Shown one piece after another: positions 1 to 8,111 of a stretch of DNA of 64,000 nucleotides. How positions within the stretch are numbered: the stretch's first letter is position 1; each line of letters opens with the position of its first letter. Position numbers and translations under genes: made by a program. The DNA comes from Bradyrhizobium ottawaense (GTDB taxonomy: Bacteria; Pseudomonadota; Alphaproteobacteria; Rhizobiales; Xanthobacteraceae): NCBI RefSeq assembly GCF_002278135.3, contig NZ_CP029425.2:124001-188000 (forward strand). The letters run 5' to 3'. Below the pieces are notes generated by a model. The model was not told the origin of the DNA. It did not search any database and saw only the letters and a program-made list of their open reading frames with translations.

Positions 1-1129
1 AGATGCCATAGTCGGTCGCGCTGATGTTTCCCCGGCTGGTGACCCCGACTGCAGCTTGCCCGACGATGTACATGCCGGAGCCGTGGCTCGCGGCGATGTT
101 GCCGACGCTGTTTACCCCGACACCCATTCCGGTCGCGGCGATGCCCGTATCGCGGCCAGTGAGGTCGCCGCGGCTGGTGATGCTGATGCTGTCCCCCGCC
201 GCTATGAACAGTGCGTTGCGTCCAGCCGAGATGTTGCCGTTATTCACGACCGTCGCGGAGGCGCTCGAGTTGTCGATGTAGATTCCGTCGAGTGTCACGG
301 CCATGTCGCCGCGTTGCGAGACAGCGATGTCGCCGAAGACGGAATATGCAGCGATCCCAACGGCACCTGTGATGTTTCCCGTGCTGCTGACGGTAACCCC
401 GAAGTCGGCGGCGGCCAGAATTCCGCTGGCAGCGGCGTTGATGTTTCCGAGTGTCGTGACACTTACCGTGGCAGCGCGTGTTTCGGCGAACACCCCGTAG
501 GTCGTCCTGGACGTGATGTCACCCGTGTGCGCGACAACGATGTTGCCGTTGCTTCCTCCAGGCCCTTGGTATCGCGCGTGAATGCCGTCGCTATACGCGT
601 CGATCGTGCCGCTACTGGTGATCCTTATGTCGGTGGTACCGAAGAAACCGCCGGTCGTGGTGACGTAGATGCCGGCGCCGCCGGCCGAGCTGATGTTGCC
701 TGCGTGATTGATCGTCACGTCGCCGTCGGTCGAGGCGGAGACTGCGTCGGTGATGCCTGTCGTCTTGATCGTCCGCTGCGAGAGGTCAGTGTTGATCGTA
801 ATGCTGCCACCGCCGCGACTGTAGGAAATGGCGGCGACGCCTGAAGCCGGCGCGATGTCGGTCGTCAGCGCATTGACGTTGAGCGTGCCGACCGCGGCCT
901 GATCGAAATCGGCGGCACCGATTCCAGCCGATTGATCGCCGCTGCAGGTGGCCGCGCCTCCGACCGTCGTGCAGCTGGCAGGCCCGGCCAACGCCGATCC
1001 CGGTTGGGCCAGCCAGGATGCACAGCTTGCCACAGTGGCGAGCAGCGCCAGGCGCAAGCCGCTGCTCGCATCGGGCCGTTCTCCCGCCGCCGCGCCACGA
1101 CGCAACGGCGCGCTTCCATTCCGTATCAC
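1..1129 (-). CDS. autotransporter-like surface protein, N-terminal part (runs off window)
   Basis: The reverse-strand frame stays open from a GTG at 1129 to the window edge and is preceded by an in-frame TGA at 1136-1138. It starts with a basic stretch, then a hydrophobic signal-like segment (LALLATVASCASWLA) ending near an ALA-type cleavage site. After that come many short, degenerate repeats built on GNI/GDI, T(S/T)-G and GVFA-like units, rich in Gly, Ser, Thr and Asn and poor in charge. This is what the passenger of a classical autotransporter or filamentous adhesin (right-handed beta-helix) looks like. The beta-barrel, if present, would lie beyond position 1. No standard ATG exists near the start, so the GTG is inferred. 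Family-level call only; substrate or adhesion target unknown. Confidence 0.7.
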   Translation of the reverse strand, partial: MIRNGSAPLRRGAAAGERPDASSGLRLALLATVASCASWLAQPGSALAGPASCTTVGGAATCSGDQSAGIGAADFDQAAVGTLNVNALTTDIAPASGVAAISYSRGGGSITINTDLSQRTIKTTGITDAVSASTDGDVTINHAGNISSAGGAGIYVTTTGGFFGTTDIRITSSGTIDAYSDGIHARYQGPGGSNGNIVVAHTGDITSRTTYGVFAETRAATVSVTTLGNINAAASGILAAADFGVTVSSTGNITGAVGIAAYSVFGDIAVSQRGDMAVTLDGIYIDNSSASATVVNNGNISAGRNALFIAAGDSISITSRGDLTGRDTGIAATGMGVGVNSVGNIAASHGSGMYIVGQAAVGVTSRGNISATDYGI

Positions 1130-1310
1130 GTCTGCTCAGTCCCATTGGTCTCGAGCGACTCTTAGCGGACCTTGACGCCGCCCGATGTGCCGTGCGTCTC
1201 AAACGGGAAGATTTTGATACCGTCTACCTTGGCTATCCAACGGTGCGCATGCCACGACGCTGCCAACGCCGTGCGATCTGGAAGGCCACACAGAGCAGGG
1301 GAAAGCGACG

Positions 1311-1772
1311 TCAGGCCGCCGTTGCCGGCGGCAGCGCCAGCACGGAATAGATCGCCTGGGCATCGCGCGAAGCGCGCAGCTTCTTGGCGATGTCCTGGTC
1401 GCGCAGCAGGCGGGCGATGCGGGCGAGCGCCTTGAGATGATCGGCGCCGGCGCCTTCGGGGGCGAGCAGCAGGAAGACGAGATCGACCGGCTGGCCGTCC
1501 ATCGCCTCGAAATCGATCGGGCGGTCGAGGCGTGCGAACAGGCCAAAAATCTTTTCGAGCTTGGGCAGCTTGCCGTGCGGAATGGCAACGCCATAGCCGA
1601 CCGCGGTGGTGCCGAGCTTCTCCCGCTGCAGCAGCACCTCGAACACGGAGCGTTCGTTCTGCCCGGTCAGCTCGGCGGCCCTGGCCGCGAGCTCCTGCAG
1701 GGCCTGCTTCTTGCTGTTGACCTTCAATGCCGGGAGAATCGCCTCGGGTGCGACCAGATCGGTAATCGGCAT
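1311..1772 (-). CDS. ptsN: PTS IIA-like nitrogen regulatory protein PtsN
   Basis: 153 residues, the usual size of EIIA-Ntr. The phosphorylatable histidine is visible as GVAIPHGKLP (His66), with the preceding GTTAVGYG context typical of the family. PtsN receives phosphate from NPr and signals nitrogen/carbon and potassium status by protein contact rather than sugar transport. It is the last gene of the reverse-strand lptC-lptA-lptB-rpoN-hpf-ptsN run, the same order seen in many proteobacteria, and lies 232 bp after hpf, so it may also have its own promoter. Start ATG gives MPITDLVAP, the conserved N-terminus. Confidence 0.95.
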   Translation of the reverse strand: MPITDLVAPEAILPALKVNSKKQALQELAARAAELTGQNERSVFEVLLQREKLGTTAVGYGVAIPHGKLPKLEKIFGLFARLDRPIDFEAMDGQPVDLVFLLLAPEGAGADHLKALARIARLLRDQDIAKKLRASRDAQAIYSVLALPPATAA

Positions 1773-2004
1773 GGAGGGTTTCCGAGGTGAATTAAACCGT
1801 CAGGTTCCGAATTGGCCGGCTTGGAGAGAAACCACGCCGGGCCGGCGTCAAGAAGGTCAAGCAGGAGGAGGACTTAGCCCAAATCCCGTTAAGTCCTGAT
1901 GTGGGGCGCTTCTACTCCAACGCAATCCCGGTGCCAACTCCCGCGTGCGGCTTTGCCCCGGTCATTGTTAAGGCCTGCGGATAATACGGGGCCGGGTTTC
2001 TTGC

Positions 2005-2631
2005 CTATCCCCCGGCCCTGCTGTTCCCCTTGCCATCCGCGCCGGCATCCGTTTTGGCTCCGGGCGGGTCGATCCAGCCCACATTGCCGTCGGCCCGGCG
2101 GTAAATGATGTTCACCCGGCCGCTGGAGCCATGCTGAAAGACCAGGCAGGGAGCCCCGCTCAGGTCGAGTTCCATGACGGCCTCACTGACCGACAGCGGC
2201 TTCAGCGAGGTGGTGGCCTCGGCGATGATGACGGGGCTGTAGCCGGTGACCTCGTCCTCGCCCTCCGGGGCCTCGAGCACGTAGCTGGTGGCATCGAGCG
2301 CAGCCATCGCTTCGGAGGCGACATGGGCCTTGCGGGCGGAGCGGTCCTTGAGCCGGTTCTTGTAGCGGCGCAGCCGCTTCTCGATCATCAGCAGCGCCTG
2401 ATCGGCGCTGGCATAGGCATCCGGCGCGTTCGAATCGGCCTCCAGCGTGATTCCGGAATCCAGGTGCAGGGCGCAATCGGTGCGGAAGCCGAAGCCGTCC
2501 TTGCTGAGCGTGATGTGGCCGGAATAATTGCCGTCGAAATATTTGCGCAGCACCTCGTCGGTGCGGTCGGAAACGCGGCCGCGCAGGGCCTCGCCGACGC
2601 TGATGCTCTTTCCCGAGATTCTGAGAGTCAT
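2005..2631 (-). CDS. hpf: long-form ribosome hibernation promoting factor (HPF/RaiA family)
   Basis: The open frame extends upstream to 2832, but the family N-terminus (MTLRISGKSISVGEALR) begins at the ATG at 2631, preceded by a GCGAGGC-like ribosome site; this gives 208 residues. The N-terminal domain carries the basic/helical ribosome-binding fold (SADQALLMIEKRLRRYKNRLKDR). The C-terminal domain (YSPVIIAEATTSLKPLSVSEA... then HGSSGRVNIIYRRADGNVGWI) is the dimerisation module of long HPF, which joins 70S ribosomes into 100S dimers in stationary phase. It sits directly downstream of rpoN, the conserved neighbourhood. The 200 bp between rpoN and this start contain a degenerate palindromic repeat. 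Confidence 0.93.
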   Translation of the reverse strand: MTLRISGKSISVGEALRGRVSDRTDEVLRKYFDGNYSGHITLSKDGFGFRTDCALHLDSGITLEADSNAPDAYASADQALLMIEKRLRRYKNRLKDRSARKAHVASEAMAALDATSYVLEAPEGEDEVTGYSPVIIAEATTSLKPLSVSEAVMELDLSGAPCLVFQHGSSGRVNIIYRRADGNVGWIDPPGAKTDAGADGKGNSRAGG

Positions 2632-2701
2632 GTGATGCCTCGCTTGGTTCACGTGCTCGCGGTGCGATGCCACGTCATCGCACCTCTGGAATATTGCCTG
2701 C

Positions 2702-2779
2702 GCATGATCTCGCCGCAAACGCCTTTGGCGCTTGTCGGGAAGCAAAACCGCTGGACACTTTTCCGGATCATGCGCGTGC
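2702..2779. repeat. degenerate copy of the GAGCATGATC...GATCATGCTC palindromic repeat
   Basis: GCATGATC near 2702 and ACTTTTCCGGATCATGC near 2757-2774 match the ends and middle of the better copies at 59942 and 61388, including the AAAACCGCT core. Located between rpoN and hpf, where it would be transcribed within the operon. An extra insertion in the left half makes it imperfect. Confidence 0.55.
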
Positions 2780-2832
2780 TTGGATCCGTCTCGACGGGAG
2801 GTCGAGAGTAGCGCGATTTCGCGCCAGCGCAA

Positions 2833-4464
2833 TCAGGCCGGTTCGGTGTTGCGGGAACGATCGGACAAGGCGGTAGAGAGGACGTTACCAAGAGCGCTCT
2901 GCTTGTCGCGGCGACGTTGCACCGAGGAAGGAATGCGCATGGCTTCGCGGTACTTCGCGACCGTGCGGCGGGCAATATCAATGCCCGAGGCGCGCAAGCG
3001 TTCCACGATGGTGTCGTCCGACAGGATCGCCGCGGGCTCCTCCGAATCGATCAGCTGCTTGATGTGGTGGCGCACGGCTTCGGCGGAGTGCGCCTCGCCG
3101 CCGTCGGCCGAGGCGATCGAGGCGGTGAAGAAATATTTCAGCTCAAATGTGCCGCGATTTGTCGCCATGTACTTGTTGGCGGTGACGCGCGACACCGTGG
3201 ATTCATGCATCTGGATGGCGTCGGCGACGGCCTTTAGATTCAGCGGCCGCAAATGCGCGACGCCATGGGTGAAGAAGCCGTCCTGCTGGCGCACGATCTC
3301 GGTTGCAACTTTCAGGATGGTGCGGGCGCGCTGGTCGAGCGCGCGCACCAGCCAGGTCGCGTTCTGGAGCGCGTCGGTGAAATAGGACTTGTCGCCGTCC
3401 TTGCCGATCTTCTTCGACAGCTCGGAATAGTAGGTCTGGTTGACCAGCACGCGCGGCAAGGTGTCGCTGTTGAGCTCGACATGCCAGCCGCCGTCGGGAC
3501 CCGGGCGGACATAGACGTCGGGCACCATGGTCTGCAGACGCGCCGAGCCGAACTTCATGCCGGGCTTGGGATTGAGGCGGCGGATCTCGCCGATCATGTC
3601 GGCGATGTCCTCGTCGTCGACGCCGCAGATCTTGCGCAGGGCCACGATGTCGCGCTTGGCCAGGAGATCGAGATGCTCGACCAGGGCCTGCATCGCGGGG
3701 TCGTAGCGGTCGAGTTCGCGGAGCTGGATCGCCAGGCATTCGCTCAAATTGCGCGCACAGACCCCGGGCGGATCGAATTTTTGCAGCACGGCAAGAACGC
3801 CCTCGACGTCGGCTTGCGTCGCGCCAAGGCGCTCGGCGGCCTGGCCGAGATCGCCCGGCAGATAGCCGGCCTCGTCGACGAGGTCGATCAAATACTGGCC
3901 GATCATGCGCTGGGCAGGTGCGGTGAAGGCCACCGAGAGCTGCTCGGCCAGATGGTCGCCGAGTGTGGTTTCCGCGGCGACGAAGGCTTCGAGATTGTAG
4001 TCCTCGTCGCCGGAGGCACCGCCGCCCCATTCCGTATAGGTGGTCGGCGCTGCATCCTGGGCGTTGCGCGCTGCGGCCTCGGCCGGCTCCTCGGAGAAGA
4101 CGTTGTCCAGGCCCGTATCCAGGGTCTGCTCGATCTCGGCGCGGGTGCCGAGATCCTTGCTCATCCATTCTTCCTGGCCGGGCTCGAAGGCCTCGCCGCT
4201 GCCGCCAAAGCCATCGTCGCCCTGACCGTCACCCTGGCCGCCGGACTCCTCGCCATCGCTGTACTGGCCGGCCTCGGCCGGGGCCTCGCCCGCGGGGGCC
4301 TCGTCATTGGCCCGTTCCAGCAGGGGGTTACGCTCGAGCTCCTCTTCCACGAAGGTCGTGAGATCGAGATTGGACAATTGCAGCAGCTTGATCGCCTGCA
4401 TCAACTGCGGCGTCATGACCAGCGACTGCGATTGCCGGAACTCTAATCTCTGCGTGAGCGCCAT
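2833..4464 (-). CDS. rpoN: RNA polymerase sigma-54 factor RpoN
   Basis: 543 residues. Region I at the N-terminus is the glutamine/leucine-rich activator-interacting segment (QSQSLVMTPQLMQAIKLLQ), followed by an acidic, low-complexity region II (about 55-160). The core-binding domain and the C-terminal DNA-binding domain follow; the RpoN box ARRTVAKYRE is at residues 498-507. RpoN recognises -24/-12 promoters and needs AAA+ activators such as NtrC or NifA. Bradyrhizobia usually carry two rpoN copies; this is the one linked to lptB and ptsN. Start ATG at 4464 gives the conserved MALTQRLEFRQSQSL. It is followed by hpf and preceded by lptB with a 90-bp gap. Confidence 0.97.
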   Translation of the reverse strand: MALTQRLEFRQSQSLVMTPQLMQAIKLLQLSNLDLTTFVEEELERNPLLERANDEAPAGEAPAEAGQYSDGEESGGQGDGQGDDGFGGSGEAFEPGQEEWMSKDLGTRAEIEQTLDTGLDNVFSEEPAEAAARNAQDAAPTTYTEWGGGASGDEDYNLEAFVAAETTLGDHLAEQLSVAFTAPAQRMIGQYLIDLVDEAGYLPGDLGQAAERLGATQADVEGVLAVLQKFDPPGVCARNLSECLAIQLRELDRYDPAMQALVEHLDLLAKRDIVALRKICGVDDEDIADMIGEIRRLNPKPGMKFGSARLQTMVPDVYVRPGPDGGWHVELNSDTLPRVLVNQTYYSELSKKIGKDGDKSYFTDALQNATWLVRALDQRARTILKVATEIVRQQDGFFTHGVAHLRPLNLKAVADAIQMHESTVSRVTANKYMATNRGTFELKYFFTASIASADGGEAHSAEAVRHHIKQLIDSEEPAAILSDDTIVERLRASGIDIARRTVAKYREAMRIPSSVQRRRDKQSALGNVLSTALSDRSRNTEPA

Positions 4465-4554
4465 GAAGCAAGAACCGTTCCCAAAAATTGGTCCGATTTT
4501 TGCTTATCCTAGTCCGGGCCCGATGTACACGTCTTGACGAAACCCAAAAACGGG

Positions 4555-5559
4555 CTAGAGGCGGAATTCCTCGCCAAGGTAAAGGCGGCGCACGTCCGGA
4601 TCGGCGACGATCTCATCCGGGCTCCCCTCGGTCAAGATTTCACCGGCATAGACGATGTAGGCGCGATCGGTGAGGCCGAGCGTCTCACGGACATTGTGGT
4701 CGGTGATGAGCACGCCGATGCCGCGATTGGTGAGATGGCGGACGAGGTCCTGGATGTCGCCGACCGCGATCGGGTCGATGCCGGCGAAGGGCTCGTCGAG
4801 CAGCATGTAGTTCGGCCGCGTCGCCAGCGCACGCGCGATCTCGACGCGGCGCCGCTCGCCGCCGGACAGCGCGATCGACGGCGATTTGCGCAGCCGCGTG
4901 ATGTTGAATTCGTCGAGCAGGGAATCGAGCTGCTGCTCGCGCTTCTTGCGCGAGGGCTCCACCACTTCGAGCACGGCGCGGATGTTCTGCTCGACGGTGA
5001 GGCCGCGGAAGATCGAGGCTTCCTGCGGCAGATAGCCGATGCCGAGCCGCGCGCGCTGATACATCGGGAGCTTGGTGACGTCGTGGCCGTCGAGCTCGAT
5101 GGCACCGCGATCGGCCTTGATCAGGCCGGTGATCATGTAGAACACGGTGGTCTTGCCTGCGCCGTTCGGACCGAGCAGGCCGACCGCTTCGCCGCGGCGC
5201 ACATAGATGCTGACACCGCGCACCACCTGGCGGCTGCCGAAGGCCTTTTCCACGCTATGCACAGCCAGGAAGCCCGGCCGCTTCAGGAGCTGCGGCCCAC
5301 CGCCGTTCGGCTTGGCGGCGGCCCTGACGGGGTGAACTGCCGGCTGGCGCGGCGCCTCGGCTTGATAGTCGCCTTGATAGTCGTCCGGGAACTGATCGGG
5401 CGCATGGATCGCCTGGTCGCGGGCCATCGGCGCGTCCCGGATCGGGCTGGTCACAAGCCCGCCGACGCCGTCACCGAGCGCGGTGATGTCCTGACGCGCA
5501 AATCCTGGCCGGCCGCGCTTGGCGGGGCGCCGACGGAACATGCTGAAGAGATCGACCAT
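4555..5559 (-). CDS. lptB: LPS export ABC transporter ATP-binding protein LptB, N-terminally extended
   Basis: ATPase of the LptB2FG complex that powers LPS extraction from the inner membrane. Walker [10 protein letters not shown] is at residues 130-138, signature LSGGE at 231-235 and Walker B MLLDEP at 252-257, followed by the LptB-typical FAGIDP. The ABC core starts only near residue 97; the roughly 95 residues before it are Pro/Asp/Gln-rich and have no counterpart in the usual 240-residue LptB. The frame is open and starts with a good ATG ([10 protein letters not shown]), so the extension seems real, although internal starts such as Met46 remain possible. Upstream neighbour is lptA, downstream neighbour rpoN. 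Confidence 0.93.
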   Translation of the reverse strand: MVDLFSMFRRRPAKRGRPGFARQDITALGDGVGGLVTSPIRDAPMARDQAIHAPDQFPDDYQGDYQAEAPRQPAVHPVRAAAKPNGGGPQLLKRPGFLAVHSVEKAFGSRQVVRGVSIYVRRGEAVGLLGPNGAGKTTVFYMITGLIKADRGAIELDGHDVTKLPMYQRARLGIGYLPQEASIFRGLTVEQNIRAVLEVVEPSRKKREQQLDSLLDEFNITRLRKSPSIALSGGERRRVEIARALATRPNYMLLDEPFAGIDPIAVGDIQDLVRHLTNRGIGVLITDHNVRETLGLTDRAYIVYAGEILTEGSPDEIVADPDVRRLYLGEEFRL

Positions 5560-5781
5560 CCCCGCCTTTTAGCCTTTCGCGACGATCCTGCGCGAATTCG
5601 CGCGATCTGCCGCACCGGTCGTTCGACTAGCCGGTGCAGCATGAGTGAAGGGATGTCTCATGCCCAGTGAAACACGCCCGAAAAGCGGCGGACCCCGCTT
5701 CGAAAGCCCTGCGCGCTAGATACAGTCTCGCCGGCCAAGCTTCAACCTCGGTTCGGCCGCATCCGAACCAAGCTGTTGAAT

Positions 5782-6495
5782 TCATTTCGGTTTAGTTGCG
5801 CCGGGCAATTGCAAAGGCGGCGCCCCGCCGGGCTTGCCCGAACCGCAATCATTGCCGCCGCCCTGGGGCAGCAGGGCCTGAACCCGGCCGTTGTCGGATT
5901 CCACCCGCGACACGCCCGTCGTCATGTCGACCATCAAACGGTCGCCGCGCAGCACGTTCTTGCACTGCGTCAGGACGACCTGGCCGCCGCCGCCCAGCAT
6001 GGTGATGAGATTGGTCCTGGTGTCGAACACGGCGGTCTCGCCGGTCACCACCTGGTCCTTCTGGGTGACCACGACATTGCCGCGCGCCTCCAGCCGTTTG
6101 ATCGAGGAACTGCCGCCGGGGCCCGGCTGCGCCGACTGCATCGGCGCGCCCTTGGCCGCCTTGGCCGCAGGCTGCGGCGTGGCGGGCTTGTCGCCGCCCG
6201 ACTCGTAGAACACCACCAGGGTTTTCGAGGTCATGGTGGTGTCGCCCTGGACGACCTTCACATTGCCGGCGAAGGTCGCCTCCTTCTTCTTGTCGCGCAT
6301 CTCGAGCGAGGCGGCCTCGATCTGAATCGGCTGATCACGGTTCTGCGAAAAACCCTGCATCGCGTTCGGCACGCCCTGCATCGTGCTCTGCGCAAAAGCG
6401 GTGCCGGTTGCAGCAAGCACGACAATGGCGGCGAGCGCAGCTGCACTGAAGATGGCGCTGCGCTTGTTGTCGTTGCGCGGAAAAGACCTGATCAT
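5782..6495 (-). CDS. lptA: LPS transport periplasmic protein LptA
   Basis: 237 residues from the ATG at 6495 (MIRSFPRNDNKRSAI), chosen because a basic n-region and hydrophobic core ending AQS form a signal peptide; the longer frame to 6591 would bury it. The mature part contains the OstA/LptA signature region (ATFAGNVKVVQGDTTMTS...) and the second half of the jellyroll (GEAVFDTRTN-type strand, VVLTQCKNVLRGDRLMVDMTTG). LptA bridges LptC in the inner membrane and LptD in the outer membrane. A Pro/Ala/Lys linker (about 110-130) interrupts the jellyroll, as in related alphaproteobacterial proteins. Starts 4 bp after the lptC stop; the pair is surely cotranscribed. Confidence 0.93.
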   Translation of the reverse strand: MIRSFPRNDNKRSAIFSAAALAAIVVLAATGTAFAQSTMQGVPNAMQGFSQNRDQPIQIEAASLEMRDKKKEATFAGNVKVVQGDTTMTSKTLVVFYESGGDKPATPQPAAKAAKGAPMQSAQPGPGGSSSIKRLEARGNVVVTQKDQVVTGETAVFDTRTNLITMLGGGGQVVLTQCKNVLRGDRLMVDMTTGVSRVESDNGRVQALLPQGGGNDCGSGKPGGAPPLQLPGATKPK

Positions 6496-6499
6496 GAAA

Positions 6500-7234
6500 T
6501 CACTTTGAATTGGCAGATTTGTTCTTTGACTTGGCCGGCGGCGCCGCCGGCGCGGGCTCGGCCGGCGCAGGCTGAGCGGCGGCGGGGTCATCCAGCTTGT
6601 CCAGATGCATCACCACATTGCCTTCGAAGCGGATGACGTCGCCGCCTTCCGTAATGCGTAAGCGGTCCGCGGTCAGCGTGCCGTTGGTCAGCTTGACGTC
6701 GACGCGCTCGTCCGAGGAGACCGTGCCCTTGCCCATGTCCACGAAGGCCGAGTTCAGCCGGGCCTCGTAGCCGGTTGAGGTGCGCAGGAAGATGTCCTTG
6801 TGCAAATCGAGCTGCTGCTGCTTGTTGTCGAAGCGGCCGGTGCGGGCATCGAGGAACAGGGTGGATTGATCCTCCATCAGCACTTTCGCGCGCAGGTCGG
6901 AGAGATCGACATGATCGGGATCGGTGATGTCCTGTGTCGCAGTCTTGGCCCAGAGCTCGTAGGGCCGCTGGTCCGGCGTGTAGCCCGCCAGATGCGGCGA
7001 TTCCATCGTGATCTTGGTGCCCGACACCACCAGGTTTCCGGAATCGAGCGGCAGCTTCGGCATCAGCATGCGGAACGGATTGAAGACCGAGACGCCGACG
7101 ATCGCGGCCATCGACAACAGCACTGCAGCCGGCACCGCGAGGCGCAGAATCCGCACCAGACGGCTGTGGCGCGCCGCGCTGGCAAACTTCGCCGCAAGCG
7201 CGGCGTCGTAGGTGGGATTGTGGGCCGAATTCAC
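6500..7234 (-). CDS. lptC: LPS export system protein LptC
   Basis: 244 residues from a GTG at 7234, which is preceded by AGGAG at 5-bp spacing; the frame could be read from 7303 but lacks that site. One N-terminal membrane helix (ILRLAVPAAVLLSMAAIVGVSVF) is followed by the periplasmic LptC fold (NLVVSGTKITMESPHLAGYT... LFLDARTGRFDNKQQQLDLH...). The C-terminus is a Pro/Ala/Lys tail. LptC receives LPS from LptBFG and hands it to LptA, encoded immediately downstream. Likely first gene of the lptCAB-rpoN-hpf-ptsN transcription unit. Confidence 0.93.
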   Translation of the reverse strand: MNSAHNPTYDAALAAKFASAARHSRLVRILRLAVPAAVLLSMAAIVGVSVFNPFRMLMPKLPLDSGNLVVSGTKITMESPHLAGYTPDQRPYELWAKTATQDITDPDHVDLSDLRAKVLMEDQSTLFLDARTGRFDNKQQQLDLHKDIFLRTSTGYEARLNSAFVDMGKGTVSSDERVDVKLTNGTLTADRLRITEGGDVIRFEGNVVMHLDKLDDPAAAQPAPAEPAPAAPPAKSKNKSANSK

Positions 7235-7393
7235 CTGAGCTCCTGAGGTGCCGCTCGCCAGGCCGGGTTGCAGGCCGCTCCATTGTACCCGTGACCGCCG
7301 CAATATGCAGCCTTGTACATATCAGGCTTGGACAGGCCGCACGAAAGTGTCCGAAACGGGGCGCAGCCCGAAGTCTAACCGGCGGGCGAGGGC

Positions 7394-8008
7394 TCAGGAA
7401 TGCGCGAAAATGTCCTCCTCCGCCCAGCCCTGGAGGTCGAGCAGGGCGCGGGTCGGCAGGAAGTCGAAACAGGCTTTGGCCAGCGCGGTGCGGCCCTCCC
7501 GCACCAGCATGGCGTCGAGCCGTTCGCGCAAGGCATGCAGGTGCAGCACGTCCGAGGCGGCATAGGCGAGCTGCGGCTCGGTCAGGCTGTCGGAACCCCA
7601 GTCGCTGGATTGCTGCTGCTTGGAGAGATCGACATTGAGCACCTCGCGCACGAGGTCTTTCAAGCCGTGGCGATCGGTGTAGGTGCGGGTCAGGCGCGAG
7701 GCAATCTTGGTGCAATAAATCGGGCCGGTCATGACGCCGAAGGTCTGGTACAGCACCGCGACGTCGAACCGCGCGAAGTGGAAGATCTTGGTGATGGCGG
7801 GATTGGCCAGCAGCGCCTTGAGGTTCGGCGCGTCGGTGTGTCCCTTGGGGATCTGCACCACGTCGGCGCTGCCGTCGCCGGGCGAGAGCTGCACCACGCA
7901 GAGCCGGTCGCGGTGCGGGTTCAGCCCCATGGTCTCGGTGTCGATCGCCACCGCTCCGGTGTAGCGGGACAGGTCGGGCAGGTCGCCGCGATGCAGGCGT
8001 ACGGTCAT
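7394..8008 (-). CDS. rnd: short ribonuclease D-type 3'-5' exonuclease
   Basis: 204 residues comprising only the DEDD exonuclease domain: motif I is AIDTETMGLNP, motif II lies in KIFHFARFDVAVL, and motif III is YAASDVLHL. The HRDC domains of enteric RNase D (about 370 residues) are missing, as is common for the short alphaproteobacterial form. Expected activity is 3' trimming of structured RNA such as tRNA precursors. It lies upstream of lptC on the same strand with about 160 bp between, so it may head or precede that operon. Confidence 0.88.
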   Translation of the reverse strand: MTVRLHRGDLPDLSRYTGAVAIDTETMGLNPHRDRLCVVQLSPGDGSADVVQIPKGHTDAPNLKALLANPAITKIFHFARFDVAVLYQTFGVMTGPIYCTKIASRLTRTYTDRHGLKDLVREVLNVDLSKQQQSSDWGSDSLTEPQLAYAASDVLHLHALRERLDAMLVREGRTALAKACFDFLPTRALLDLQGWAEEDIFAHS

Positions 8009-8111
8009 GGCGCTTCAAAACCTCGGGTCTAATCGGTGCGTCGGCAAATAGCGAATTCGGATTGCCCGCGATGTAGCCATTGCCGGCGGGCTGCGCAAGC
8101 ACGGGCTTCCC

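Noticed and set aside
56..844. 262-codon forward frame at the left edge
   Set aside because: Antisense shadow of the autotransporter repeats; no ribosome site and composition mirrors the reverse gene.
3253..4446. 397-codon forward frame
   Set aside because: Lies antisense within rpoN; codon-bias shadow.
4534..5670. 378-codon forward frame
   Set aside because: Antisense to lptB, whose ATPase motifs are complete.
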